64,000 nucleotides of DNA, from NCBI GenBank assembly GCA_023055425.1, contig JALGPY010000005.1:76487495-76551494 (forward strand), written 5' to 3'. Position numbers and translations under genes: made by a program. How positions within the stretch are numbered: the stretch's first letter is position 1; the number at the start of each line of letters is the position of its first letter. The notes under the pieces were generated by a model. That model had not been told where the DNA came from, ran no database searches, and was given only the letters and a program-made list of their open reading frames with translations. Source of the stretch: Linanthus parryae (taxonomy: Eukaryota > Streptophyta > Magnoliopsida > Ericales > Polemoniaceae). Shown here piece after piece: positions 32,172 through 43,888 of this stretch.

Positions 32172-33011
32172 CATGCCTTACTCTTTTACAGCTTGTGGTT
32201 CTCACTAACCTATCTAGTACCTTCTCTAGCTAACTGATTAACTAAGAATTCTTTATTGTTCACTTTGAAAAATCCTTGAGAATGAGAGATAGAAGTAATA
32301 TAAGAATGATCTACAAATTGAGTAGAAGACAGAAGAACAGTGCAAGTGTAAAACTGCAATGAAAAGTGCAGTGATCTTCTGTGAGATGGATTTGAGATTG
32401 ATGAACTTCTTTGATGCTTGTCAATCCAGAAATGTATCTCTCTTATTGCCCGTTGAGTGTTCTACTTGTTGCTTCAAAAAGAGCTCTATTTATACTGATC
32501 AGAAGCTCTGCAAATCTTCCCAGATTTCAGCAACAAACTTGCTGTTTTGTAGGCAAAAACTTTGACTCTCTTAACAGCCTTCTCCAACGGATAGTTGATC
32601 ATGATCTTCAGAGGTATTGTTGTGATCTTGTCTTTAAACACATTGAGAAGCTGTCATGATTTTATGATTGATCACACAATCATCTTCTTTTAATTTTTTA
32701 ATTCCTGCAAAAACCTGATTAGGAAACCAATCCTACAAACTTAGGAAATTAAAATTCCCTGCAAAACTGAGTCAAACAGATGGATTAATGGTGTTAGATA
32801 TATCAAAACAGTTTGTCTTTCATCACCAAATAATAACACATAAAGCATATGGGTGAGAGAGATAGAATCAAATCAGAAGAGTTCAGAAAAACCCGCTTAG
32901 AATATGCATACAGGTCAGACAGTTTCAAGGCTTTGAATCCTGGTTCAAGGCCTTGAAATAGCTTCAAGCGTGTGAAAGCTGATTCAAGGATTTGAAACAT
33001 GTGACCTTAAA

Positions 33012-33240
33012 ATCTCCCCCTTGATGAAAGACAAGAACCTTAATCTGTTTGAGCCTTAGTTTTTCCAAAAAATAATGACTAGCATACAACACAAATAGTA
33101 GTAACACATAAGTTCCAAAAGATCCAACTTATTCAATAATAAACTTAAGCAGAAAACAAATAAGTGCAGATAATCCTACTGACCAAAAGATAGGTCACTT
33201 AGACAGAAATAAAAATCCCTAAGATTTCTCCCCCTTTTTG
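33012..33240 (-). other. Element C polypurine tracts (multiple)
   Basis: On the minus strand AAGGGGGAGAT directly abuts the 3' LTR (33012-33022). A second tract CAAAAAGGGGGAGA lies upstream at 33227-33240. Both sit next to a similar CTTTCATCAA-type flank (GATGAAAG). Multiple polypurine tracts are a known Sirevirus hallmark. Confidence 0.8.
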
Positions 33241-33340
33241 ACTTTCATCAAAAAGAATGAGAAAATGTTGGATCAGTATTTTTTGAAAATTTTGAAAATA
33301 AACTTAAAAAGAGAATGGGAAAGAAAGAGTAGGCAATATT

Positions 33341-33931
33341 TTATGGGGTTGGGTCTTCATCTCCATCCTGATCTCTTTCTTCCTCCTCACTGTCTTCATC
33401 ATTGTCCTGTTCTTTTGCAACCTCATCAATTTCCTCAATGATAGATCTAATTTTCTTTATAACACTGTTGAACAAGAAGGTGAGTCCTTCTAAATCTTTT
33501 CTTCCATGATTTAGTTTCCTTTTCACATACACCCTCTTCTGTTGTGCACAGGGAATTGTGATCTTTTATTCCAGTTTTTGATGAAGTCACAGCTTCTGGA
33601 AGATCTTTATCATGTGTTCCCTTTTTGGACACATAATATACTCCATAGGAACCCGAGGTAGTATCTGAATTCGAGTCTGGAATGAGGATTTTTTTTCCCT
33701 TTTCCCCTGATCCCTGTGTCTGCCTTCTTAGGGCTTGCAATATGGATTCCAACCTGCTTCTCTTGTGTAGTTTGTGGTCTTTTTCTTCTTGCCTGTTACA
33801 GAAGACTGGTCCTTCTTCATTATCTTATTGGGAGGTGAAGACTCCAGTTCATCATCAGTAGAGTTCTTTGATTCTGAGTCTTCACTGATTGTTTGAACTT
33901 CATCCTCAACTGTCTTTCTCTTCTTCTCTGT
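33341..33931 (-). pseudogene. Element C downstream ORF, main part
   Basis: This is the extra gene between RNase H and the 3' LTR. Its first codons are on the far side of the inserted LTR element (37380-37329). From 33931 it reads TEKKRKTVEDEVQTISEDS, rich in Lys, Ser and acidic residues. Frameshifts near 33740 and 33530 lead to an acidic tail (EEIDEVAKEQDNDEDSEEEE) ending at 33341. The corresponding ORF in element E (54278-52503) has a central conserved domain that is mostly deleted here. Such ORFs in SIRE1-type elements have been called env-like; nothing here supports an envelope function. Confidence 0.7.
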
Positions 33932-33936
33932 ACTGG

Positions 33937-35335
33937 TGTGAGATCCCAGATTTAACAAAAAATGTTTATTATTATTTTTATTGTATGTTTGAGAAAAAAT
34001 TTATGATGGTGCTGAACTTTGACTTAATATTTATGAAATTTGGTGGGACTAGTTTGCAATTATGAGAAAGTCTGAGATTTCTTATAATATTTGTCATGCC
34101 TAGACATCTATCATAGCCACGTTTTGCCAAATTTTTGTTGGTGATGACGAATTTATAGTCAGTCAGTTATGCACTTATGATATGGTTAAGTTCCATGCTT
34201 TTATATGTGCTTTGGTTGCATTTGACTTTTTGTAGGGTATTACCATGGGTAGTTGTGTAATTAACTTACTTTAAAAATGAGTTTGTAAAAGAAAATAGGC
34301 AAAGTTGTTTGTTTGTCCCCTTACCCCAGTAGCCACGTTCATGGTTTGATGACTAAGCCTTCTTTTCATGGTGAAGTGATGTATATCCACCAACTTAATT
34401 GTTTTATTATTTAGATGTTTTTTTATAGTAAATTCTGACTTTGGTTGTTGGGGTCGGGCACTTGACACTGGGGCAGAGAGAGTTCTCTCACACCATGCAT
34501 GAAGAACATTAAGAGAGAGTGAGTTATCTTCAAGAGGGAGGGTGATATAGAGGAAGTCATGGTGCTTAATTTTATTTACAAATTAGCTGAGTGTAGTTCT
34601 TTATCATTTGAGTCTCTACATCTTTTATATAAACTGTTAGGGAGCAAGTTTGTGAGTTATGTGAGAGATAGAGTGTTCTTGGTTCATGAATTTCAAGCAA
34701 TCCAACAGTGCAGATCTTTTAGACTATCTAGTTTAAGTACTTTATTTGGCCGAGCTTCTGTTTGAGGTAGGGGAAATCTAACTTCTAAGTTTCTGCTGTT
34801 ATAGTCTATACCTGTTTATACTGCTGGTGTGATTTTTATAGTTTTTTAGCTATCTGGTGATTGATAAATCACGCTGTTTGTCTATTTGGTGCCGCATGCT
34901 GATTTGTAATAATTGACTGTGTGTTAAGTAGAATTTAGATTTCTACGCCAGTGGTTAGGCGGTACCTGCTGGGCTGTTTTGGCTCACCCCACTGTTTTAC
35001 AGGTTGAGCAGGATTGGACCATATTGCTGGGTTGATTGTTAAAAAGTAGATTTTTAGTTAACTATGTTATTTTTAGCTATTTTTAGTAATTTGTTGTAAA
35101 TTGCTATTTTGACCAGTTATTTGTAAAAACAGTCATTTTGACGAGCTGGTGTAATTATTCAAATCATTCAGTCACGTACCAGATTTTCAGAAATATTATT
35201 AAAATGTTGTTTTAGAGGACTGTGTGTCCTGCTGTTTGAGATTTAACGTTTGAAAGTGTCAGACTGGTTGATATTTCCGCGTGTTTTTATCGTAAATCGA
35301 TATTTTTTATAAAAAATGTGTGACGGGTCGTCACC
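33937..35335 (+). repeat. Left LTR of the non-autonomous element
   Basis: 1399 bp, TGTGAGATCCC to CGTCACC (CGTCACA in the other copy). It aligns with 35994-37323 with scattered substitutions. It has about 90 extra bases in the region 34905-35000, absent from the right copy. Confidence 0.85.
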
Positions 35336-35336
35336 G

Positions 35337-35993
35337 TGGTATCAGAGCCTTACCCAACCGGAGGTACGGATAGTGTATCAGGGACTGGGCGGGTGTTTTG
35401 GCGGGTGTCTGTGACGGGTGTTGTACGAGTGGTACACACTTGTGAGTCACCACACTTGTGAGCCACCGCACTGTCGAGCTAGGGGTACACAGTCTAGTAC
35501 TGCTTGGGTGGTGCAGGTGATGAACTTGTGGGTACGCGACTGTTTTGTCATTATAAAAAAAAAAAAAAAAAAAAAAAAAGAAAGTGAGAATTTTTTTTTG
35601 TCAAATTTTCGTGTAAAAGTCAGATTTTTTTATCTTTCTGTTGCATGTGCTAGTCGAAAGTCATGGTGTAAGTTTGTTATTTGAGTAGCTAGTGAGAAAT
35701 GGGTTATTATGATTATGATAAATATTTTGTTGGGCAAGCAAAGTTGGCTTTATGATTGTTTGATACATGAAAAATAGCATGTTGAGTTTTCATAGCAGTT
35801 GTTTACTGAAAAATGTATACCAGTTATTATATGGATAAAATGATATGGACCATGTTGGTTGATGAGTATGGTGTTTGTTTATGGTGGTAATACTGTTATT
35901 TGAATTTTCAATATGATATTTTTTTTTATAAAAATTATATTTTTCTTTTGTGAAATTAAATTTCGGGACGAAATATTTATAAGTGGGGTAGAT
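35337..35993 (+). other. Internal region of the non-autonomous element
   Basis: It starts with TGGTATCAGAGC (35337-35348) and ends in the polypurine tract. It contains a run of 25 A (35555-35579) and no open frame with recognisable homology. The gag-pol of a chromovirus appears to have been lost between the primer site and about 35900. Confidence 0.75.
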
Positions 35994-37323
35994 TGTGAGA
36001 TCCCCGATTTAACAAAAAATGTTTATTATTATTTTTATTGTATGTTTGAGAACATTTTTATGATGGTGCTGAACTTTGTCTTAATATTTTTGAAATTTAG
36101 TGGAACTAGTTTGCAATTATGAGAAAGTCTGAGATTTCTTATAATATTTGTCATGCCTAGACATCTATCATAGCAACGTTTTGCCAAATTTTTGTTGGTG
36201 ATGACGAATTTATAGTCAGTCAGTTATGCACTTATGATATGGTTAAGTTCCATGCTTTTATATGTGCTTTGGTTGCATGTGACTTTTTGTAGGGTATTAG
36301 CATGGGTAGTTGTGTAATTAACTTACTTTAAAAATGAGTTTGTAAAAGAAAATAGGCAAAGTTGATTGTTTGTCCCCTTAACCCAGTAGCCACGTTCATG
36401 GTTTGATGACTAAGCCTTCTTTTCATGGTTAAGTGATGCATATCCACCAACTTAATTGTTTTATTATTTAGATGTTTTTTTTTATGATAAATTCTTACTT
36501 TGGTTGTTGGGGTCGGGCACTTGATACTGGGGCAGAGAGAGTTCTCTCACACCATGCATGAAGAACATTAAGAGAGAGTGAGTTATCTTCAAGAGGGAGG
36601 GTGATATAGAGGAAGTCACGGTGCTTAATTTTATGTACAAATTAGCTGAGTGTAGTTCTTTATCATTTGAGTCTCTACATCTTTTATATAAACTGTTAGG
36701 GAGCAAGTTTGTGAGTTATGTGAGAGATAGAGTGTTCTTGGTTCATGAATTTCAAGCAATCCAACGGTGCAGATCTTTTGGACTATCTAGTTTAAGTACT
36801 TTATTTGGCCGAGCTTCTGTTTGAGGTAGGGGAAATCTAACTTCTAATTTTCTGCAGTTACAGTCTATACCTGTTTATACTGCAGGTGTGATTTTTATAG
36901 TTTTTTAGCTATCTGCAGCTTAACTGGTGATTGATAAATCACGTTGTTTGTCTATTTGGTGCCGCATGCTAATTACCCACTGTTTTACAGGTTGAGCAGG
37001 ATTGGACCAGATTGCTGGGTTGATTGTTAAAAAGTAGATTTTTAGTTAACTATGTTGTTTTTAGCTATTTCTAGTAATTTGTTGTAAATTGCTATTTTGA
37101 CCAGTTATTTGTAAAAACAGTCATTTTGACGAGCTGGTGTAATTATTTAAATAATTCAGTCACGTACAAGATTTTCATAAATATAATTAAAATGTTGTTT
37201 CAGAGGACTGTGTGTCCTGCTGGTTGAGATTTAACGTCTGAAAGTGTCAGACTGGTTGATATTTCCGCGTGTTTTTATCGTAAATCGATAATTTTTATAA
37301 AAAATGTGTGACGGGCCGTCACA
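35994..37323 (+). repeat. Right LTR of the non-autonomous element
   Basis: 1330 bp, TGTGAGATCCC to CGTCACA, followed by the duplication ACTGG. It lacks the segment of the left LTR around 34905-35000. Confidence 0.85.
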
Positions 37324-37328
37324 ACTGG

Positions 37329-37380
37329 GCTTTGAACCTCCGGCCATCTTGATTCTATTAGAGGCTCTTCTAGTGCTCAT
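37329..37380 (-). pseudogene. Element C downstream ORF, first codons
   Basis: From ATG 37380 it reads MSTRRASNRIKMAGGSKP, then hits the inserted LTR element at 37328. Across the insertion, counting the duplication once, the frame continues at 33931. The basic start matches the basic N-terminus of the element E ORF. Confidence 0.6.
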
Positions 37381-37833
37381 TAAGGTTTGGAATAAGAATA
37401 GAGAAATAGATTTGATACGGAGTGAAGGAGAAGAGAAGAAGATAAATACTGAAAGAGTTTGAGTTTAAAAAGGAAGCTGCAATATCTCTCTGATCTCAAA
37501 AGATATCTAATGATTAGAGAAGATTCAAATCTTTGAATCCGTTGGAAATAAATAGTTTAATACTATATTTGGCTGAAAAAGAATTTTGAAAAAGGTAGGG
37601 GCAATATTGAGAAAATATCTACAAAGATAGCACCCAATACTGAATGATCCAAGAATTATTGACTAACCAGTTATCAGACTTATTTTCAAGGATTTGAAAA
37701 TAATTTCAAGGTCTTGAAATGCTATTATACTGAGATAAGTAAAATCAATGCTTTGAGAAGATTTTCAAGGCTTTGAGAATCAGTTCAAGTCTTTGAACAC
37801 ATAATAACTTACCGTCCTTACCTTGTGCTCACC

Positions 37834-39743
37834 CTAAAGCAATGTATCCTTATTTAGCATACCCAATTCCTGTCTAAGAGCTAAAAAACTTTCATCTGCC
37901 AATGGTTTAGTGAAGATATCTGCAAGTTGCATGTTAGTAGAAACAAATTCAAGAACAATATCACCTTTTTAAGCATGATCTCTGATGAAATGGTGTCTGA
38001 CATCAATATGCTTGGTTTTTGAATGTTGAACTGGATTCTTTGTAATAGATATTGCACTAGAGTTGTCACATTTGATAGGTACACATCTGAAGTTAAATCC
38101 AAGATCTCTCAACTGCTGAGCAATCCATAAGACTTGTGAGCAACATGCTCCAGCAGCTATATATTCAGCTTCGGTTGTTGATAGGGCAACTGAGTTTTGT
38201 TTCTTGGAGTGCCAACTAATCAAGGAGGATCCAATGAATTGGCAAGTTCCTGAAGTGCATTTCCTCTCAACTTTGTAACCTGCAAAATTCAGCATTTGAA
38301 AATCCATGCAAAGTGCAAATTAGAATGTCTTGGATACCAAAGCCCTAAGTCTTTGGTAACATTGAGTTATTTGAAGATTCTCTTCACATCACTTAAGTGT
38401 GATTTCTTTGGATCATCTTGAAATCTTTCACTCAAACACACACTGAACATGATATCTGGTCTACTAGAAGTAAGGTGAAGTAATGATCCAATCATACCTC
38501 TATACTCTTTTACATTGACACTCTTACAAGATTCATCCTTATCTAAGGACAGTGTGGAACTCATAGGAGTCTTGATTTCTTTGTATTGAGCCATATTGTA
38601 CTTGTTCAGCAAGTCCCTATTATACTTGTTTTGATGCAGAGAGATTCCATTCTTCAATTGACGTAATTGAAGTCCAAGGAAGAAGTTCATCTCTCCCATC
38701 ATGCTCATTTCAAATTCCCTTCTCATAAGACTTGAGAATTCCTTGCATAGAAGATCATTAGTAGCTCCAAAAATAATATCATCAAAATAGATCTGAACTA
38801 CAAGTAAATCTTTCTCATGAGTCTTTATGAAGAGGGTCTTTTCTACCAATCCTCTTTTGAAATCATTTTCAAGCAATAACTTGGACAATCTTTCATACCA
38901 AGCTCTTGGAGCTTGTTTCAAACCATAAAGAGCTTTCTCAAGTTTGTAAACATGATCTGGAAACTTATCACTTTCAAAACCTGGAGGTTGTGCAACATAA
39001 ACTTCCTCTTGCAAGTAACTATTCAAAAAAGCACACTTCACATCCATTTGAAATAGTTTCATGTTCTTGTAAGATGCAAAAGTAATTAAAATTCTAATTT
39101 CTTCTAACCTGGAAATAGGAGCAAAATTTTCCACATAATCAATACCTTCTTCTTGGTTGTAGCCTTGAGGAACTAACCTTGCTATTTTTCTGATCACTTT
39201 TCCATTTTCATCCAACTTGTTTCTAAACACCCATCTGGTACCAATGACAGACTGGTTTGTTGGTGGAGGAACTAGGTTTCAAACCTTGTTTCTTTCAAAC
39301 TCATTGAGTTCACTTTTCATAGAAATAATCCAGTCTGCTTCTTTTAATGCTTCCTTCACAGTCTTTGGTTCTACAAAAGAGATTAAAGCATTAAAAGAAC
39401 AACGATTCTTTAACTGTGATCTTGTTTGTGTACTAGTGGCAGGATCGGAGATGATGTTGTCAACTGGATTAGATGAGAGATATTTGAATCTCTTTCTTGG
39501 AGACCAGGGTTCAGGTTCTCCATATTGCTTCTTTGGTCTTGAAGTAGTGGTCTGATCACTCATGTCTTTCTTTTCAACCTTATCAAGGATTTGATCTTTA
39601 TTTTCAAGGCCTTGAGACCTATTTTCAAGGTCTTGAAAATTGCTTCTTCTTCCTTCTGAATATTTATTGAAACCAATTGAGTTTTCAACTTCTTCTTCTG
39701 ACTCATGCTTGTTCAAATTCAAGTCTGCAAAACTTTCACTCAA
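37834..39743 (-). pseudogene. pol: Element C reverse transcriptase and RNase H
   Basis: The variable linker (39743-39279; low-complexity, with FQDLENRSQGLENKDQ encoded by palindromic motifs) leads into RT (39230-38367: VRKIARLVPQGYNQEEGIDY, MDVKCAFLNSYLQEEVYV, catalytic YFDDIIFGATN near 38785). RNase H (38307-37834) has GYKVERKCTSGTCQF, SWHSKKQNSVALSTTEAEYIAAG and HSKTKHIDVRHHFIRDHA, ending ELGMLNKDTLL and TAG at 37834. Frame breaks near 38340 and 37970, and a garbled DADFAG motif, make it inactive. DDIIFGATN and the HSKKQNSVALSTAEAEY block are typical of Sireviruses. Confidence 0.9.
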
Positions 39744-40640
39744 AGAACCATCATAGCTTTCATCAAAGATAACATGAATACTTTATTCAACCAGCTTGGT
39801 TCTTTTATTATAAACTCTATAAGCTTTGAGTAGCCAAGAAATATACCTTCATCACTTCTTGCATCAAACATACCCAAGTTGTCTTTTCCATTGTTGTGAA
39901 CAAAACATGTGCATCCAAAGGGCTTGAAATAAGAGATGTTTGGCTTTCTCCCTTTGAATAGTTCATAGGGGGTCCTCTTCAGGACATGTCTGATCAAGAA
40001 CCTGTTCAAAATGTAATTTGATGTACTCACAGCTTATGCCCAATAATGTTTTGGCAGTTTGTTCTCTAAAAGCATTGTTCTTGACATATCTTCAAGGGTC
40101 CTGTTCTTACTTTCAACAACTCCATTCTGTTGAGGAGTTCTAGGAACAGAGAAATTGTGAGAGATACCATGCTTAACAAAAAATAAATCAAACTCAAACT
40201 GATCAAACTGTCTACCATGATCACTTCTAATTGAAGCAATAGGTAGGTTTTTCAGGGTTTGAAGTTATCTGCAAAGCTTTGAAAATTCAGAGGGGGCTTC
40301 AGATTTTTCTTTCAAAAACATAAACCAAGTAAATCTAGAGTAGTCATCAACAATAACTAGCATATACTTCTTACCTTTAGGAGTTTGAGTCTTCATAGGA
40401 CCACATAAATCCATGTGAAGTAATTCAATAGGTTTATAAGTACTTACAAACTTATTTGGATTGAATGAGCTTCTGGTTTGCTTACCTTAAGCACAGGCTT
40501 TGCATACTTCATCATCTTTGAACTTAATGAATGGTAATCCTCTTACCAGATCTTTGGAGATCAACTTGTTCAAAGTATGCAAACTGATGTGACCAAGTTT
40601 TTTGTGCCAAATCTTTGAATCCTCTTTCAAGGCCTTGAGG
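39740..40640 (-). pseudogene. Element C integrase
   Basis: Reading minus-strand frames between 40640 and 39740 recovers integrase pieces. The core includes a TPQQNG-type motif near 40130. The clearest open part, 40030-39740, has TSNYILNRFLIRHVLKRTPYELFKGRKPNISYFKPFGC and a FDARSDEGIFLGYS motif, the usual C-terminal copia integrase block. Several stops and frameshifts intervene. Confidence 0.8.
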
Positions 40641-40644
40641 CACT

Positions 40645-40995
40645 TCAAACATTTACCTGCAACTTTTTTAGTCTGAAAAGTATAAGCATTGTTTGATCTA
40701 GAGGCTGTGAGGATGCAATTGCCTGATTTTTTATTCTAAACCACACACTTCTCTTTATCAAATATAACCTTATTTCCATTATCACAAAGCTGAGATCACT
40801 AAACAAGTTAAATCTCAAGCCATCAACAAGATATACATCAGAAATTGAATTTTCAGAATCTGTACCAACTTTACCAATACCAAGAATGTTGCATTTTCCT
40901 TTCTCACCAAGTGTAATTGATCCTTCTGATTGCTCCTTCAACTCTGAGAATAGAGATCTCTTTCCAATCATGTGTCTTGAGCAACCACTGTCCAT
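40645..40995 (-). pseudogene. Element C protease
   Basis: MDSGCSRHMIGKRSLFSEL carries the copia retropepsin signature DSGCSRHM(T)G with the catalytic Asp intact. GSITLGEKGKCNILGIGKVG and VYLVDGLRFNLFS follow, as in Sireviruses (the last block usually reads VLYVDGLKHNLLS). The frame then decays near 40760. It would cleave the polyprotein. Confidence 0.85.
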
Positions 40996-41041
40996 AAACC
41001 AATTTTGTTCTTTAACATTGGTGAAAACCTGCAGAAACCAA

Positions 41042-42511
41042 TCACTCCCTCACCCAGCTGTTAGACCAAGTGTTGAATTGGGACTCATACTCAGGATCAA
41101 CCATATTAGGTGGTCTGACCCCATTAGGAACTAAAATCTGTCTGACTTGTCCTTTGAGTTGAAATGGGAATGTGTTCCTCATTATGTGAGGGTCACTTCT
41201 TCTGAAAGGACAAGTCTTCTTCATATGACCAATTTTATTGCAAAAATGACACTTAGGAGAAGTTTTTTTTTCCATCCTTCACAAATCTGGTATTGTTCTT
41301 TCTTGAAAAATTTGGATTGTATCCAATACCAGTTTTGTGAACAGATTTTTAAGATTTCTCCAAGAATCAAGTTCAACTTGTGTTCTGAGCCTGCAAGCTT
41401 GACTTTGACTAATTCAGATTCATGAAGTTTCTCAGCAAGAATAGTCTTTTGTTTATCTAATTCATCAGCTTGATGTCTCAGATTAACAAGGCTATCACTC
41501 AACAAAGTGTTCTCAGTGACTACTTCCTTGACTTGTGTTTTCAAGGCCTTAAAATCACTGTCAGTTTTCTTCAAAGAGATTTCAAGATTCTGATTTAGAC
41601 AGACAATTTGTAGATTCTCTTTTGCTTGCTCATGAACTTTTTCTTTCAAAACTCTAATCTCTTTTAGATAGTCTTCTTCATTTAAAAGAATTGTTCGACG
41701 ATAATCTGAAAGAGATTCTTTTGGTTTTGAAATCAAGCAGTTTACCATTACCAAAATATTCTTTTCAGAACTTTCATCATGCTTGGCCTTGAAGCATAGG
41801 TTGGCATGTTCTTCTTCAGATTCTGAGTCACTTGAAATTTCTGAATCACTCCATGAAACTATCATAGCTTTCTTTCTCTTGTCATTATCTTTATTCTGGA
41901 AGTTCTTGCTTTTCTTGTGTTGATAGTTTTTGATCAAGTGTCCTGCATCACCACACTCAAAGCAATTCATGACTTTTCATCTATTGTATAGTAAAAAAGA
42001 CTAACCATTGTAGTCTTTGCTACTAGATGATCTGTGTCTTTCTCTGTTGAAGTCTTTATTTCCAAAGTTTTCTTCATCATTTTTATAATTTCGGTCAAGG
42101 CTTTGGAAATCAAATAAAATGGATCTTCATCATCATCCTCAGTTTCAAGGTTTTGAATTTTCTCATTCTCTTTGGCCTTGAGTGCTAAGTTATTGATGCC
42201 TTCTGGTAACTCTCCATCAGCTTCATTCATGGATATTTCATGTGTCAGAAGCTTCCCTTGTAGGTCATCAAGTTGGACTGATGATAGATCTTGAGATTCC
42301 TCAATTGCAGTAGTCTTTGGTTCCCATTTTGCCTTTGGAAGACTTCTCAGAATCTTCCTCACATTTTCTTCATTGGAAATGTGCTTTCCGAGTGAATCAA
42401 GGTTATTGACAATGTCTATAAACCTTTTGAACATTTCTCTGATTGACTCATCTGCATTCATCTTTAATAGATCATATTGTCTAAGGTAGATGTCGATCTT
42501 GGTTTGCTTGA
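41042..42511 (-). pseudogene. gag: Element C gag, C-terminal part with two zinc knuckles
   Basis: The part distal to the Tat2 insertion. From 42511 it reads into NADESIREMFKRFIDIVNNL and WEPKTTAIEES (UBN2-type core). A frame break near 41970 precedes a knuckle CFECGDAGHLIKNY (last Cys replaced by Tyr). An acidic/Ser stretch follows, then a long coiled coil (about 41700-41400; EEDYLKEIRVLKEKVHEQ), a frameshift near 41290, and a second knuckle CHFCNKIGHMKKTC (41240). Coiled-coil gag with paired knuckles is characteristic of Sireviruses. Confidence 0.87.
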
Positions 42512-43127
42512 TGTGTACATGAGAATCCTTTGAGGAAGATTCAAACGTTCACCAAGAGTAGAGAATGAGAAACACAGGAAAGTATAGGGTAGTGAGTAGG
42601 GAGAGAGTAAGACAATGGAAACTATGTGAGAGAGAGAGAGACAGTATTTGGCCAGAGCTTTCGCGTAGTTCAGAAGATCAGATCTATGCAATGAAGGGTT
42701 AACAATCCTATATATAGTGGAGAATGTGACCGTTGTAGTGGGCTAATGCGCCCATTAACGGCGGCTGAATTACCTTAACCATAATGGCAAGTTCGTCCAC
42801 ATATATAGGGACCGTTACGCGCTTCGTCCACGTATACTGGAGCCGTTATGAGGTTGACCGGGTTTATGGAGCTCGTGGTCGTAAATCTCTCAAAGCAGTT
42901 ACTAAAGGTCGCGCGCAGGCTTGGTTGTCGCACGCGCGCGACGGAACTTACTCTAGCCTCCAAACCACTAAGTCCCTACAAGTCCCGTGTTGGTACGCGA
43001 GGGCCCTGTATCGCAGCCCCCACGTGGGTCAGCGCGGGTGGTGATCCAGTGTATGCGGAGCACGGCTAAGTTTGCTGGATGACTGCCACGTGGCTGCGAT
43101 CTGCCTGTCTGGAAAGCACCATTCACA
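42512..43127 (-). repeat. Tat2 3' LTR
   Basis: 616 bp, TGTGTACATG to CATTCACA in plus orientation, aligning with 10231-10860. Sense TATA box at 42708-42717; plus-strand TATATAGGG at 42802-42810. The duplication CTTGA precedes it. Confidence 0.9.
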
Positions 43128-43141
43128 TTAGCCCCCTTTTT
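43128..43141 (-). other. Tat2 polypurine tract
   Basis: AAAAAGGGGGCTAA on the minus strand directly abuts the 3' LTR, as expected for plus-strand priming. Confidence 0.85.
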
Positions 43142-43384
43142 GTGCGTGAAGACGCTGATCGGATATACTTCAATGAGCAAAACCCAGCGCGCGCGGTTCT
43201 GCTATGCACCAATTCAAATGCACGAGAAATCAGTCCCCGTGCATGTCATTATGACCTAGAATCCCTAGAGTCGTGCCTTCTATTCCTCTATGGTTTTAGC
43301 TGTGACATTAGCATAAGCCTGTGATTGCGCGATTCGGCGGTGACGGTTGCGATTCGACCACTGAAAGGACGCGACTCTTCAGTG

Positions 43385-43888
43385 AATTTGAATAAATACT
43401 CATCATCTTCCATTGTTGCAAGCTACTGCTTCTCTCTAGAGTGGATGTTTTCTGAGAACCTCCGAGAGCAAATCCAGGTAATCAACCACCAGTTCTTCCT
43501 TTCAAATCAACTTTTTCAAATCGCTTCAAAGACACAAGGTTGGCTTACTCAATTTTAAGTTATTGCTTCTCGTACGAGTATCCTTCTTTTTTAAATGCTT
43601 TGAATCTGAAACCCTGAAACGTTTGAAATCCACCATTTTTTGTAACTGTGGAAGATGTTCCAAACCCTAAAAGATTGAAATTTTTAAAACGATAGCTTTC
43701 TGGAATTCTGAACCCAGAACTGTTCATCCCCCAAAATTGACGTTCATATCAGTCATCTTGAAACCCAGAAACTTGGCCTTCCTTAAAACCAGATAATTCT
43801 TCAACAACTTGTAAGATTTGCTCTTAGATTTGAAAACTGAAGTGGATATATTTCTCCCCTTTTTTTCTTTTATTCCTTTGTTGTAGAA
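43385..43888 (+). promoter_or_regulatory. Leader of the Tat2 antisense gene with 5'-UTR intron
   Basis: A TATA-like AATAAATAC (43391-43399) lies about 500 bases upstream of the ATG. CCAG|GTAATC at 43478 and TTGTTGTAG at 43878-43886, with a T-rich tract before it, bound a likely 409-base intron ending 2 bases before the start codon. Promoter function is inferred. Confidence 0.45.

Larger units (their letters stand above)
30089..33011 (-). repeat. Element C 3' LTR, enlarged by two insertions
   Basis: It aligns with the 1297-bp 5' LTR (60214-61510) once the CACTA element (30201-31555) and the MITE (31866-32171) are removed. It begins TGAAAGTGGAG in plus orientation. The outer inverted end TTACA of the 5' LTR reads TTAAA here. 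Several TTCAAGGCCTTGAA-like palindromes are present. Confidence 0.88.
33937..37323 (+). mobile_element. Non-autonomous chromovirus-type LTR element, no coding capacity
   Basis: Two LTRs (33937-35335 and 35994-37323) flank only about 658 bp. Perfect duplication ACTGG at 33932-33936 and 37324-37328. TGGTATCAGAGC primer site at 35337-35348. The right end of the internal region (GGGACGAAATATTTATAAG near 35964, then AAGTGGGGTAGAT) resembles the pol-end/polypurine region of Tekay/Del chromoviruses, and TGTGAGATCCC...CGTCACA ends fit that group. No gag or pol remains. It must have been moved by another element's proteins. It splits the element C downstream ORF. Confidence 0.85.

Noticed and set aside
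35418..35684. 88-codon open frame in the non-autonomous LTR element
   Set aside because: It runs through the poly(A) tract as a Lys run and has no gag or pol similarity.
42784..43324. Several short open frames in the Tat2 3' LTR
   Set aside because: They lie in LTR sequence, are not conserved with the Tat1 LTR, and overlap each other.
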